From the NCBI GenBank assembly GCA_002314465.1, contig DCGA01000041.1, positions 1 through 6,900 of the forward strand: a DNA stretch of 6,900 nucleotides. The letters are read 5' to 3'. Within the stretch, counting starts at the first letter, position 1. Every line of letters starts with the position of its first letter. This stretch comes from a bacterium UBA1790 (GTDB taxonomy: Bacteria > Bacteroidota > Bacteroidia > Bacteroidales > Muribaculaceae). Of the stretch, positions 1 through 6,490 are shown piece by piece. The notes under the pieces are model-generated. The model did no database searches. It was not told the origin of the DNA and saw nothing but the letters and a program-made list of their open reading frames with translations. A program made the position numbers and the translations under genes.

Positions 1-1614
1 GTAAATGCGGTTGAGCCACCAGCCGAACGAAAGGCTGTTCATCATGTAACTGGTGTGCCACATTTCACCCCATGCGTCACAACTTATGCGACGGGCTTCG
101 GTATACTGCGCAGGGAAGAGGGGCGAAATACTCAGGTCGAGGATGATATCGTCGCCACAGAGTTCGCGTATGTAGTTCATACCATAGTTGTAGGCCTGAA
201 CGCCGGTAGTGATGCCGGGCTCGTAGAAAGCGTCGGCCTCCTGGATACCCGAGCACATGAAGTCGAGCTTGAGGTACTCGAAACCGGCTTCCTTGAATTT
301 CTTGATGTTGTATTCAAACAATGACTTGGCGGCAGGGCTTGTGGGGTCTATGCGACCGGTATTTATCTTGCCGTGGCACTTAACGCGGGCATCGCCATAG
401 GTGTAGCCGTTGTTGCCTTCCATTGAGCGGCTGTCGCTACCCGACCAGTCGGTGAAGGGTGTCCAGTAGGCTCCGGCCTTCTGACCGTTGGCATGGCAGC
501 GGTCGGCAAAGTCCTTGCGCTCGTCCCAGTTCATGTTGTCCCATGCGTCAAGGCCCACGTAAACAACGCCGTCCTTGGCCCAACCTTTGTCCATGAGTTT
601 TGTCTTGATGAAGTCGCTTGCCGAAAGAGCACCCTTGTAGTTACAGTGCTTCTCCATACCGCCCCAACTGTTCCAACCGTAGATTGTGGGACCGTTGTAA
701 GGGCGCTTGGGAGTGATTTGGGCGTTAACGTCGCCAAAGGTTTCCATACCTGTGCGCCAGTCGTCGAAAAGTCCTACCATCATAAGGGCTGACTTGACTT
801 CCTTGCCGTAAACGGTGCCGTGAGGCATCATCACCTCGTCACGACGGTCGCGGGTTGCATCATGGGTAACGCCGCTGAATACCTCGAGCTTGGAAATGTG
901 GCCCTGGGTAAGGGGGCTGCCGGTAAGGCGGACAGCCGACTTCCAGGTGTCGTGGGTAACACTACCCAGCACCATACCCTTCTGGGTAACGCCGTTGAAG
1001 ATAGAAGTAACCTCAAACGAGATGCTGTCGCGGGCAGCACGGCCTGCCGACATTGATGTAGTCGAATTGGGGTTGCGGCTCAGGGGATAACTGCCGTAGG
1101 TCACAAAGCCGTCGTTGTCGAAGGGCACTGTGAGGAAGCGGTTATTGGCATCCTGGGGCAAGAAAAGGTTTGTGCCCTCGCTGTAGATAGGGCAAATGTA
1201 GTTGCTGCCCACCTGCGAACCGTTGTTGCTCAAGGTTACGTCGGTGAGAAGATAGTCCTTGTCACCCATAAGGTAGAACGCCTGCTCCACAGTGGGGAGA
1301 GTGCCGTTGCCCTTGTAGGTGATAGTGTACTTGCGGGCCGCTCCTGTTGCAGGAGTCACATCCTCGCTCTTGAACTCCACGTCGCTGTAGCTGGTGGTGT
1401 TCATTTCTGTGGCATTGATTTTAAACTTTGCATACACATCGTGCAGCACCGGCTGGCCATCCTTGGTGAACGAAACCATGCGGGTAACGTCATCGTAAGA
1501 TACTGTCCAACGCCCTACTGTCACATCGGTAGTTGCAGCGTTCACGGCGAGCGAAGCAGCCATCAGTGCGAGTGCAGCAAAGATGCATTTAGTAACTTTC
1601 ATGAAGTTTTTCAT
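1..1614 (-). CDS. Clan GH-D (GH36/GH27-like) alpha-galactosidase-like secreted glycosidase, C-terminus beyond window
   Basis: Probably removes terminal alpha-galactose (or alpha-GalNAc) with retention of configuration, in the periplasm or at the envelope. The visible 538 codons are open up to position 1. Residues 1-26 form a signal peptide (MKNFMK, then a hydrophobic stretch to SLAVNA). Residues about 27-300 look like a beta-sandwich domain. A TIM barrel starts at IYGWNSWGG (311-319), the clan D substrate-binding signature. D451 in YLKLDF is the expected nucleophile, and D513 in RRISCDAWG the expected acid/base. Their 62-residue spacing is similar to that in characterised alpha-galactosidases. 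The large N-terminal domain favours a GH36-type architecture over a short GH27. The first ATG (1614) was chosen; an in-frame ATG at 1602 would give a shorter signal peptide. No Shine-Dalgarno sequence is visible. It lies downstream of GH92 but behind a hairpin and a 254-bp gap, so it may have its own promoter. Substrate specificity is inferred, not shown. Confidence 0.85.
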   Translation of the reverse strand, partial: MKNFMKVTKCIFAALALMAASLAVNAATTDVTVGRWTVSYDDVTRMVSFTKDGQPVLHDVYAKFKINATEMNTTSYSDVEFKSEDVTPATGAARKYTITYKGNGTLPTVEQAFYLMGDKDYLLTDVTLSNNGSQVGSNYICPIYSEGTNLFLPQDANNRFLTVPFDNDGFVTYGSYPLSRNPNSTTSMSAGRAARDSISFEVTSIFNGVTQKGMVLGSVTHDTWKSAVRLTGSPLTQGHISKLEVFSGVTHDATRDRRDEVMMPHGTVYGKEVKSALMMVGLFDDWRTGMETFGDVNAQITPKRPYNGPTIYGWNSWGGMEKHCNYKGALSASDFIKTKLMDKGWAKDGVVYVGLDAWDNMNWDERKDFADRCHANGQKAGAYWTPFTDWSGSDSRSMEGNNGYTYGDARVKCHGKINTGRIDPTSPAAKSLFEYNIKKFKEAGFEYLKLDFMCSGIQEADAFYEPGITTGVQAYNYGMNYIRELCGDDIILDLSISPLFPAQYTEARRISCDAWGEMWHTSYMMNSLSFGWWLNRIY

Positions 1615-1657
1615 ATAGTTTGGTTTTTGAATTTGCGTATATAGTTTTTAACAAGTG

Positions 1658-1665
1658 CAAAATTA
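1658..1665 (-). promoter_or_regulatory. Candidate Bacteroidota -7 promoter box for the GH-D gene
   Basis: The minus strand reads TAATTTTG, an exact match to the Bacteroidota sigma-factor -7 consensus TAnnTTTG. It lies 43 nt upstream of the ATG at 1614, which implies a leader of about 35-40 nt. A -33 TTTG at the usual spacing of about 19-21 nt is not present. The nearest TTTG (1681-1678) is only 12 nt upstream, so the -33 half is weak or absent. Confidence 0.5.
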
Positions 1666-1682
1666 GTGTATCATGAGCAAAA

Positions 1683-1696
1683 AATAGTATACTATT
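1683..1696. promoter_or_regulatory. 14-bp perfect palindrome, candidate operator
   Basis: AATAGTATACTATT reads identically on both strands. It lies 17 nt upstream of the candidate -7 box of the GH-D gene, at about -30 to -45 relative to the presumed transcription start, where an activator or repressor could bind. Being AT-rich in an AT-rich gap, it could be chance. No second copy was noticed in the window. Confidence 0.35.
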
Positions 1697-1778
1697 ATCC
1701 CAAAAAATATAAAAATTGGGTCAAACCCGTGCGACGTCGGCAATACAGGGTTATTGTACTGCTTACATTTACTACTTA

Positions 1779-1830
1779 CAACGAAGGCATCGGGCCGTAT
1801 GATTACAGCCCGATGCCTTCTTATTCGTTG
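1779..1830 (-). terminator. Strong hairpin after GH92, probable terminator or mRNA-end stabiliser
   Basis: A 13-bp perfect stem pairs 1783-1795 with 1808-1820 (GAAGGCATCGGGC and its complement) around a 12-nt loop. Inside the loop, GTA/TAC can add 3 bp after one C-A mismatch. A further 4 bp (CAAC/GTTG, 1779-1782 with 1827-1830) extend the base across a 6-nt bulge. It starts 49 nt after the GH92 stop codon, where a transcript end is expected. In the GH92 direction it is followed by TAAGTAGTAAATG rather than a U-run, so it may be a U-poor terminator, a 3'-end protector, or an attenuator passing some transcription into the GH-D gene. Confidence 0.65.
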
Positions 1831-1868
1831 CAGGTATTAATGTCTGTTTTGCCTTGTCACGACACCAT

Positions 1869-4112
1869 TTACCGGGTCATCGTGAAGGTGATATTGCCGG
1901 CGTTGAGGAGTTGGTCGTAGGTAATGAAATTACCTTCGAGCGCCACACCGTCGACACTCACGCCTGCCACATGGCAGTTGTCCTCGCTCAAGCCTTTTGC
2001 CTCTATGGTCAGCGTGTGTGTAGCACCCGTCTTGGGCGAAGTGATGTCAATAGTTACACGCTTGAACTGGGGTGCTCCCAGGGCAAAAATGTTGCTTGCC
2101 GGGGTCACGGGATAGAAGCCCATAACCGAGAAAAGGTACCACGCCGACATCTGTCCGCAGTCGTCGTTACCGTTGAATCCGTCAGGGGCGTTACGGTAGT
2201 TTTCACGCACATGCTTGCGCACCAGTTCCTGTGTCTTGCGGGGTTGTCCGCAGTAGTCGTATAGGTAGATGTAGTGATGTCCCGGTTCGTTGTCGTGGCG
2301 ATAGTGACCGCCTTCAAAGTTCTGGTCGAGTTTGCGTGCAAAAGCCTCGTTGCCGCCCATCATCTCTATCATGCCTGGTACATCGTGCATCACGCAGAAG
2401 AGGTAGGTCCACTTCGAACCCTCTGTTAGTCCATGGCGGTCATGGTCGTTGAGGTCTATCCACGAGCCATCGTAGCGGCGTGGGAGCATGAATCCTTTCT
2501 CTTTGTTATACTGGTTGTGGTAATTCTGCGACCATCGCATGAGTGCATTATAGTCATCCACTTTGTTGAGGTCAAGTGCCACCTGGGCAATGCACCAGTC
2601 GTCGACAGCATATTCAAGTGTGCGCGACACACTCTCGGCTGTGCGGTCGTCGGGTACATAACCTATTGTGTGATAAAAACTTGCTCCGGCACGGCTCTCA
2701 TAGGCGGTCCAGCGGTCACGGTCGCCGTAACGGCGCTGCGTCTCGCAGTCGGGCGGCACCATGGCGTCCTTGCGCATTGCCTCGTAGGCGAGGCGCACAT
2801 CATAGTTGCGTATGCCCTTCATGTAGGCGTCGGCAATCACCGCGTCGGCATGGGTGGCAATCATGATATTGGTGTACGACGGATTGGGCCACATAGGCAG
2901 CCAGCCGCCTTCCTTGTACATGTTGAGGAGGCCCGTAATCCAGTTACCGGTGAGTGTGGGCTCAAGCAGTGTCATGAGAGGATGAGTGGCGCGGAAGGTG
3001 TCCCACAGCGAGAAATCGTTGTAAGACAACCCCTCGTGCACCTTGTCGTCCATGGCGCTGTAATAGCGGCCGTCCTCGCTGAAGTCGCGAGGGAACAAAT
3101 AGTTGTGGTAGAGGGCAGTATAGAACACAGCCTTGTCGTCGGAGTTATCGGTTTCAACGCTCATCTTCGACAGTACATCATTCCATGCATCACGCGTCTG
3201 GGTACACACGGCGTCAAAGCCTGCTCCAGCCACTTCCTTGTCAAGATTGGCGCGCGCCTGCTCCACGCTGATGAACGATGTACCCACCTGCGCGGTGACG
3301 GTTGTGCCTTCCTTGGCAGCAAACTCCACAAACGCACCCATACGAGTACCCAACTGTTCGTCACGGCCACGGAACACACTATCGCAATTCCATGTGCCAT
3401 AGCCCGTTAACTTGCGGTCGAAACGCACAACGAAGTATCCCTTGAAATTGGGCGTCTCGGGGCCTATCTGTGCCGACTGGCGGTCGGGGTTATAGCCCAC
3501 TATCTCGTTGCGCTCAAGGTCAACCTTTACCCAACCGCGCATCTTCTTCAGGCGGGGGCCGTAGTCATTGCACCAGTCGCCCAAGGCGGGGTTGAGGTTG
3601 ATGCCCTGCAGCACCAGTCGCTGCACAGCCTTCTTGGGGAAGGTAAAACGCATTATCGCAGCACGGTTGACCGCTGTGAGTTCGGCGCGTATGCGTCCCT
3701 CGGCAGCCTGCATATCAACACTATAGTAATAAGGGGTGGCCTTTTCCTTATCATGGACGAAGGGGAGTTTGCGGTCATCGGGAAGAGGACGCACCTCATC
3801 GCTGCACTGGGGCATGAGCGACATGTAGCCGTAGTCGCCCATCCACACTGTGGGCTGGTGTGTTGCCATGAGGCCCATGATGTTGCTGTCGTCGTACACA
3901 TAAGCCATCGTACCCATCTTGTTTTCACGGGTTTGCGCCATAAAATTGGTCATGGCATGCGGAACGCCCACAAAGGGTGCAGTACCACCCTCGCCCTTGA
4001 GCGCTGTGCCCATGTGCACATTAACGTGGTCGACCGGACCCTTGGCTACCTTAGCCGCACCGGCGCTTGCCGCCACGAGCATAGCACAAATAATGAGACC
4101 TACTCTCTTCAT
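1869..4112 (-). CDS. GH92 family alpha-mannosidase, secreted
   Basis: GH92 enzymes are calcium-dependent, inverting exo-alpha-mannosidases that trim N-glycans and fungal alpha-mannan. The 747-residue length is normal for the family. Residues 1-20 are a signal peptide ending near SAGAA. An N-terminal beta-sandwich (about 25-270) precedes an (alpha/alpha)6 barrel (about 290-747). Family signatures are DTFRATHPLMTLLEP (371-385), GGWLPMWPNPSYTNIM (402-417), HADAVIADAYMKGI (421-434), the TLEYAVDDW block (498-506), HGLTEGSKWTY (560-570, with E564 the expected catalytic acid), GNEP-type HDNEPGHH (606-613) and GNDDCGQMSAWY (648-659, whose Asp pair should hold the general base). The linkage cleaved (1,2, 1,3, 1,4 or 1,6) cannot be assigned by eye. 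It starts 20 bp after the GH2 stop, with a Shine-Dalgarno-like GAAAGGA, so it is the second gene of that operon. It ends with TAA, and a strong hairpin follows. Confidence 0.95.
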   Translation of the reverse strand: MKRVGLIICAMLVAASAGAAKVAKGPVDHVNVHMGTALKGEGGTAPFVGVPHAMTNFMAQTRENKMGTMAYVYDDSNIMGLMATHQPTVWMGDYGYMSLMPQCSDEVRPLPDDRKLPFVHDKEKATPYYYSVDMQAAEGRIRAELTAVNRAAIMRFTFPKKAVQRLVLQGINLNPALGDWCNDYGPRLKKMRGWVKVDLERNEIVGYNPDRQSAQIGPETPNFKGYFVVRFDRKLTGYGTWNCDSVFRGRDEQLGTRMGAFVEFAAKEGTTVTAQVGTSFISVEQARANLDKEVAGAGFDAVCTQTRDAWNDVLSKMSVETDNSDDKAVFYTALYHNYLFPRDFSEDGRYYSAMDDKVHEGLSYNDFSLWDTFRATHPLMTLLEPTLTGNWITGLLNMYKEGGWLPMWPNPSYTNIMIATHADAVIADAYMKGIRNYDVRLAYEAMRKDAMVPPDCETQRRYGDRDRWTAYESRAGASFYHTIGYVPDDRTAESVSRTLEYAVDDWCIAQVALDLNKVDDYNALMRWSQNYHNQYNKEKGFMLPRRYDGSWIDLNDHDRHGLTEGSKWTYLFCVMHDVPGMIEMMGGNEAFARKLDQNFEGGHYRHDNEPGHHYIYLYDYCGQPRKTQELVRKHVRENYRNAPDGFNGNDDCGQMSAWYLFSVMGFYPVTPASNIFALGAPQFKRVTIDITSPKTGATHTLTIEAKGLSEDNCHVAGVSVDGVALEGNFITYDQLLNAGNITFTMTR

Positions 4113-4119
4113 ATCGTAA

Positions 4120-4126
4120 TCCTTTC
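4120..4126 (-). promoter_or_regulatory. Shine-Dalgarno-like site for GH92
   Basis: The minus strand reads GAAAGGA, 7 nt before the GH92 ATG at 4112, inside the 20-bp gap after the GH2 stop. It supports this start codon. The other three genes in the window lack a comparable purine motif, as is common in Bacteroidota. Confidence 0.55.
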
Positions 4127-4132
4127 ATTAAA

Positions 4133-6157
4133 TCATTTAACACCCACCAAATTCCACTCGCACGAATCGCTCACACCCTCGGCAGCAGTGACAACGACCT
4201 TGTTGACACCATCTTGCAGCTGCACTCCGTGGGCAAGCCACACGTTGAGTTCGAGTTTCTTGAGGGGATAACTATTACCGTTAACTGTGAGAACGGGATT
4301 CTTACAGTTACTGTATACTTTCACTTCGGTCATCATCTCCTGGCGCGAGGTATGGCGGCGCGAGGTGATGTAAACCATGGGAGCGGGGTTCCACTGCGCC
4401 TTATAGAAGTAAAATGCATCCTTGCGCACCTTACGGTCGTAGGTCACCAGACCCTTGTCGTTGATGCCCATGGCGTCACCCTCGTGGCGGCCTGCGCTTG
4501 CAAAGTCAAACATGTTCCATACAAACGTGCCCCACAATTGCGGACTCTTGTCTATCTCCTTGTAATTGCACTCATGCACAAAGGCTTGCCACTCCTCGGG
4601 ATGCCACTCGCCATCGGTCTTGGGGGCCGACTTCACGTGCTGGTCGTGGTGCTTGATGCTTGCTCCCGCACCATACTCGCTTATGGCTATGCTCTTGCCG
4701 CTGTCGGGCTTATAGTTCCATGCAATGGTCCACTTCATGGCAGTGGGATCACTCCAGTACCAACCGGGATAGGTGTTGTGTCCCACGGCGTCGGGTATCT
4801 GGTTCTCGGGGCGTCCGGCATTATTGGTTGCGCCCACGGTGATACGTGTGGGGTCCTCGCGGTGTGCCAGGTCGTTGAGACGCGACACGAGCAACTCGGG
4901 CATAGTGCCGTTACCCAGTTCGTTATAGAGGCTCCAACAGAATATCGACGGGTGGTTGTAACTCTGGCGAATGAGTTCCACGAGCATCTCACAGGTGTTG
5001 GCGTCAAACTCAGCATTGTCGAGCGTACCCTTCTCCACAAAAGGTATCTCGGCCCACACGAGCATGCCCTCACGGTCGCACAACGAGTAAAAATACTGGG
5101 AATGAGGATAATGAGCCAGGCGAATGGTATTGGCACCTATCTCCTTAATCATAGCCATATCCTCGTCGTGGTCGGCCTTGCTGATGGCCCAACCCTTATC
5201 CTTGCGGTCCTGATGGCGATTGACACCGCGCAACGGATAATGCTCTCCATTGAGGAAAAAACCGTTGTTATGGTCGATGCGGAAAGAGCGAAGTCCGGTT
5301 TCCTGTACCACCTGGTCAAGTACCTTGCCACCGCTTATCAGTTCCACCACAAAGCGGTACATTGCGGCGTCTTTCTTGCCGTTCCACAAGCGCGGATTAT
5401 TTATGGTAACGGGGAGTGTGATATTGTAAAAATCACTGCCACGCATCATGTTACCGCCCTCACAACTGCCAATGAACAGTCCGTCGGCGCCGAAGACGCT
5501 TACACGCAGTTGCAGACGCGATTTTACCGTTGCAGCGAGGTCGACACGGGCGGTCACATCCACCTGTGCCTGCTCGGCTGTGATTTTGTTTTGCTTGATA
5601 TACACGCCACAGGTGGCATGGTCAAGGAGTGTAATGCCGCTTGTAGGTGCAACCTCCAGATATACAGGGCGATATATACCACCAAACACGGTAAAGTCAC
5701 CCGCCAAAGGAATGATGGTTTGGTCGGCCTCGTTGGTCACTCTCACCAGCAGTTCGTTGCCATTATCCTTGAGGAAAGGCGTTGCGTCGGCTGTAAAGGC
5801 CGTAAACGACCCTTTGTGCTCGGCAGCGAGGTTGCCGTTTACATATACCCAAGCATGCTGGCTCACACCCTCGAAGTGCACAACCACGCGCTTGCCCTTG
5901 ATTCCCTTGGGAGTATCAAATGTGTAGCGATAAGTGCCTGCACCGCGGTAGTAATCCTTGGAGCAGCCGTCCTGAGCGTTCCACGAATGGGGGATTGTAA
6001 CGGTTTGCCACTCAGAGCAATTTGCGCTCGGCTTTACATCTGCACGAACAAATTCCCAGTCGCCTGCCAAGGGCTGGGTCCAGCGCAACTGAGCCGTTGC
6101 AGCCACGGCGGCAGCAACAGCAATCACAACGGTGAAGATCAATCGAAGGTTTTTCAT
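4133..6157 (-). CDS. GH2 family beta-galactosidase-like enzyme, secreted
   Basis: A retaining exo-glycosidase expected to release terminal beta-galactose. Residues 1-22 are a signal peptide ending at ATA before QLRW. A jelly-roll sugar-binding domain (about 24-170) has the IPHSWN and YRGAGTYR motifs typical of GH2. An immunoglobulin-like domain (about 173-290) is followed by a TIM barrel (about 292-590). Signatures are GVNRHQDRKDKGWAIS (311-326), RLAHYPHS (346-353), SLYNELGNG (409-417, with E413 the acid/base) and AISEYGAGAS (491-500, with E494 the nucleophile). A short beta-rich module (about 595-674) ends the protein. At 674 residues it is compact compared with LacZ-type enzymes of about 1000. 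The RHQD motif favours beta-galactosidase, but beta-glucuronidase or beta-mannosidase activity is not excluded. It is the first gene of the minus-strand operon, divergent from the HTCS, which is its likely regulator. Confidence 0.93.
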   Translation of the reverse strand: MKNLRLIFTVVIAVAAAVAATAQLRWTQPLAGDWEFVRADVKPSANCSEWQTVTIPHSWNAQDGCSKDYYRGAGTYRYTFDTPKGIKGKRVVVHFEGVSQHAWVYVNGNLAAEHKGSFTAFTADATPFLKDNGNELLVRVTNEADQTIIPLAGDFTVFGGIYRPVYLEVAPTSGITLLDHATCGVYIKQNKITAEQAQVDVTARVDLAATVKSRLQLRVSVFGADGLFIGSCEGGNMMRGSDFYNITLPVTINNPRLWNGKKDAAMYRFVVELISGGKVLDQVVQETGLRSFRIDHNNGFFLNGEHYPLRGVNRHQDRKDKGWAISKADHDEDMAMIKEIGANTIRLAHYPHSQYFYSLCDREGMLVWAEIPFVEKGTLDNAEFDANTCEMLVELIRQSYNHPSIFCWSLYNELGNGTMPELLVSRLNDLAHREDPTRITVGATNNAGRPENQIPDAVGHNTYPGWYWSDPTAMKWTIAWNYKPDSGKSIAISEYGAGASIKHHDQHVKSAPKTDGEWHPEEWQAFVHECNYKEIDKSPQLWGTFVWNMFDFASAGRHEGDAMGINDKGLVTYDRKVRKDAFYFYKAQWNPAPMVYITSRRHTSRQEMMTEVKVYSNCKNPVLTVNGNSYPLKKLELNVWLAHGVQLQDGVNKVVVTAAEGVSDSCEWNLVGVK

Positions 6158-6161
6158 GTTG

Positions 6162-6169
6162 CAAAATTA
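6162..6169 (-). promoter_or_regulatory. -7-like box immediately upstream of the GH2 start codon
   Basis: The minus strand reads TAATTTTG, an exact TAnnTTTG match, with only 4 nt between it and the ATG at 6157. If it is a working -7 box, transcription would start at or next to the ATG and the mRNA would be nearly leaderless. No -33 TTTG is seen upstream. It may instead be a regulatory motif or chance. The start codon itself looks right, because it begins a clean signal peptide. Confidence 0.4.
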
Positions 6170-6240
6170 CTAATTCACATTAAAATAAAAAATAATAATT
6201 GTCCTATTTAATGCCACGATTGTTGTAATAACACTGCTTA

Positions 6241-6360
6241 TCACACTTCCAGGCACTCCTTACCGACATGCAGAAAGGCATGGCGACGAGTCAAAAACGG
6301 CACACGAAGAGTGCGTCCACAGTGCATTGCAAGGCGGTTTGCCGCACTTTCTCCCGGAAC
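6241..6360. other. G+C-rich island with inverted repeats, unknown function
   Basis: By hand count 67 of 120 bases are G or C, against about 20-23% on either side. Short inverted repeats are packed into it. CATGC/GCATG (6267-6271 with 6278-6282) sits inside GCACTC/GAGTGC (6253-6258 with 6309-6314). Next comes AGTGC/GCACT (6321-6325 with 6344-6348), an alternative to GCGG-TTTG-CCGC (6334-6345). It could be a structured RNA, a dispersed repeat, a regulator-binding region or a gene remnant. I cannot choose between these from the sequence. Confidence 0.4.
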
Positions 6361-6431
6361 GTATAACTGCAATTAGGACATATTTTTTATTTTTTGAAGA
6401 AAAAGCACCATATTTATTGTATAAAATAAAG

Positions 6432-6439
6432 TAATTTTG
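6432..6439 (+). promoter_or_regulatory. Candidate Bacteroidota -7 promoter box for the HTCS gene
   Basis: TAATTTTG matches TAnnTTTG exactly and lies 51 nt before the ATG at 6491, giving a leader of about 45 nt. A TTG at 6417-6419 lies only 12 nt upstream, closer than the usual -33 spacing. The surrounding 14-mer AGTAATTTTGTAAC (6430-6443) differs by one base from the sequence around the GH2 box on the other strand (6171-6158). Confidence 0.55.
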
Positions 6440-6452
6440 TAACTGTAAAAAA

Positions 6453-6471
6453 GGGCGCGCAAGCAGCGCTC
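6453..6471 (+). other. Leader hairpin upstream of the HTCS start
   Basis: GGGCGC (6453-6458) can pair with GCGCTC (6466-6471), with one G-U pair, around a 7-nt loop. It would lie in the 5' leader, ending 19 nt before the ATG. It is short and could be incidental; a role in mRNA stability or translation is speculative. Confidence 0.3.
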
Positions 6472-6490
6472 CCCAAGACACAAACCGACA

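Larger units (their letters stand above)
6158..6490. other. 333-bp divergent intergenic region between GH2 and HTCS
   Basis: A bidirectional regulatory region. Its ends are very AT-rich: by hand count about 23% G+C over 6171-6240 and about 20% over 6361-6450. The middle (6241-6360) is about 56% G+C. Both ends carry a -7-like box facing outward. No convincing protein-coding gene is present; the 73-codon minus-strand frame through the middle has no start context or homology I recognise. Confidence 0.7.

Noticed and set aside
55..324. Short plus-strand frames opposite the GH-D gene (including 493-792 and 820-1056)
   Set aside because: They are antisense shadows of an uninterrupted 538-codon minus-strand gene with clan D motifs.
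1678..1681. TTTG as a -33 element for the GH-D gene
   Set aside because: Its 12-nt spacing to the -7 box is much shorter than the usual 19-21 nt. The next TTTG (1704-1701) is too far, at 35 nt.
1718..1739. Small palindromes GGGTCAAACCC (1718-1728) and CGACGTCG (1732-1739) in the GH92/GH-D gap
   Set aside because: They are very short stems with no clear placement relative to a promoter, and are likely chance.
4214..6211. A 665-codon open frame on the plus strand opposite GH2 (and a 325-codon one at 2433-3410 opposite GH92)
   Set aside because: Both are codon-aligned with the real genes. They stay open because those stretches avoid TTA, CTA and TCA codons. The translations show no family motifs, whereas the minus-strand proteins carry complete catalytic signatures.
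6260..6481. A 73-codon cysteine-containing frame on the minus strand across the G+C-rich island
   Set aside because: It crosses the AT-rich HTCS promoter region, has no ribosome-binding context and matches no family I recognise. The island is reported as a composition anomaly instead.
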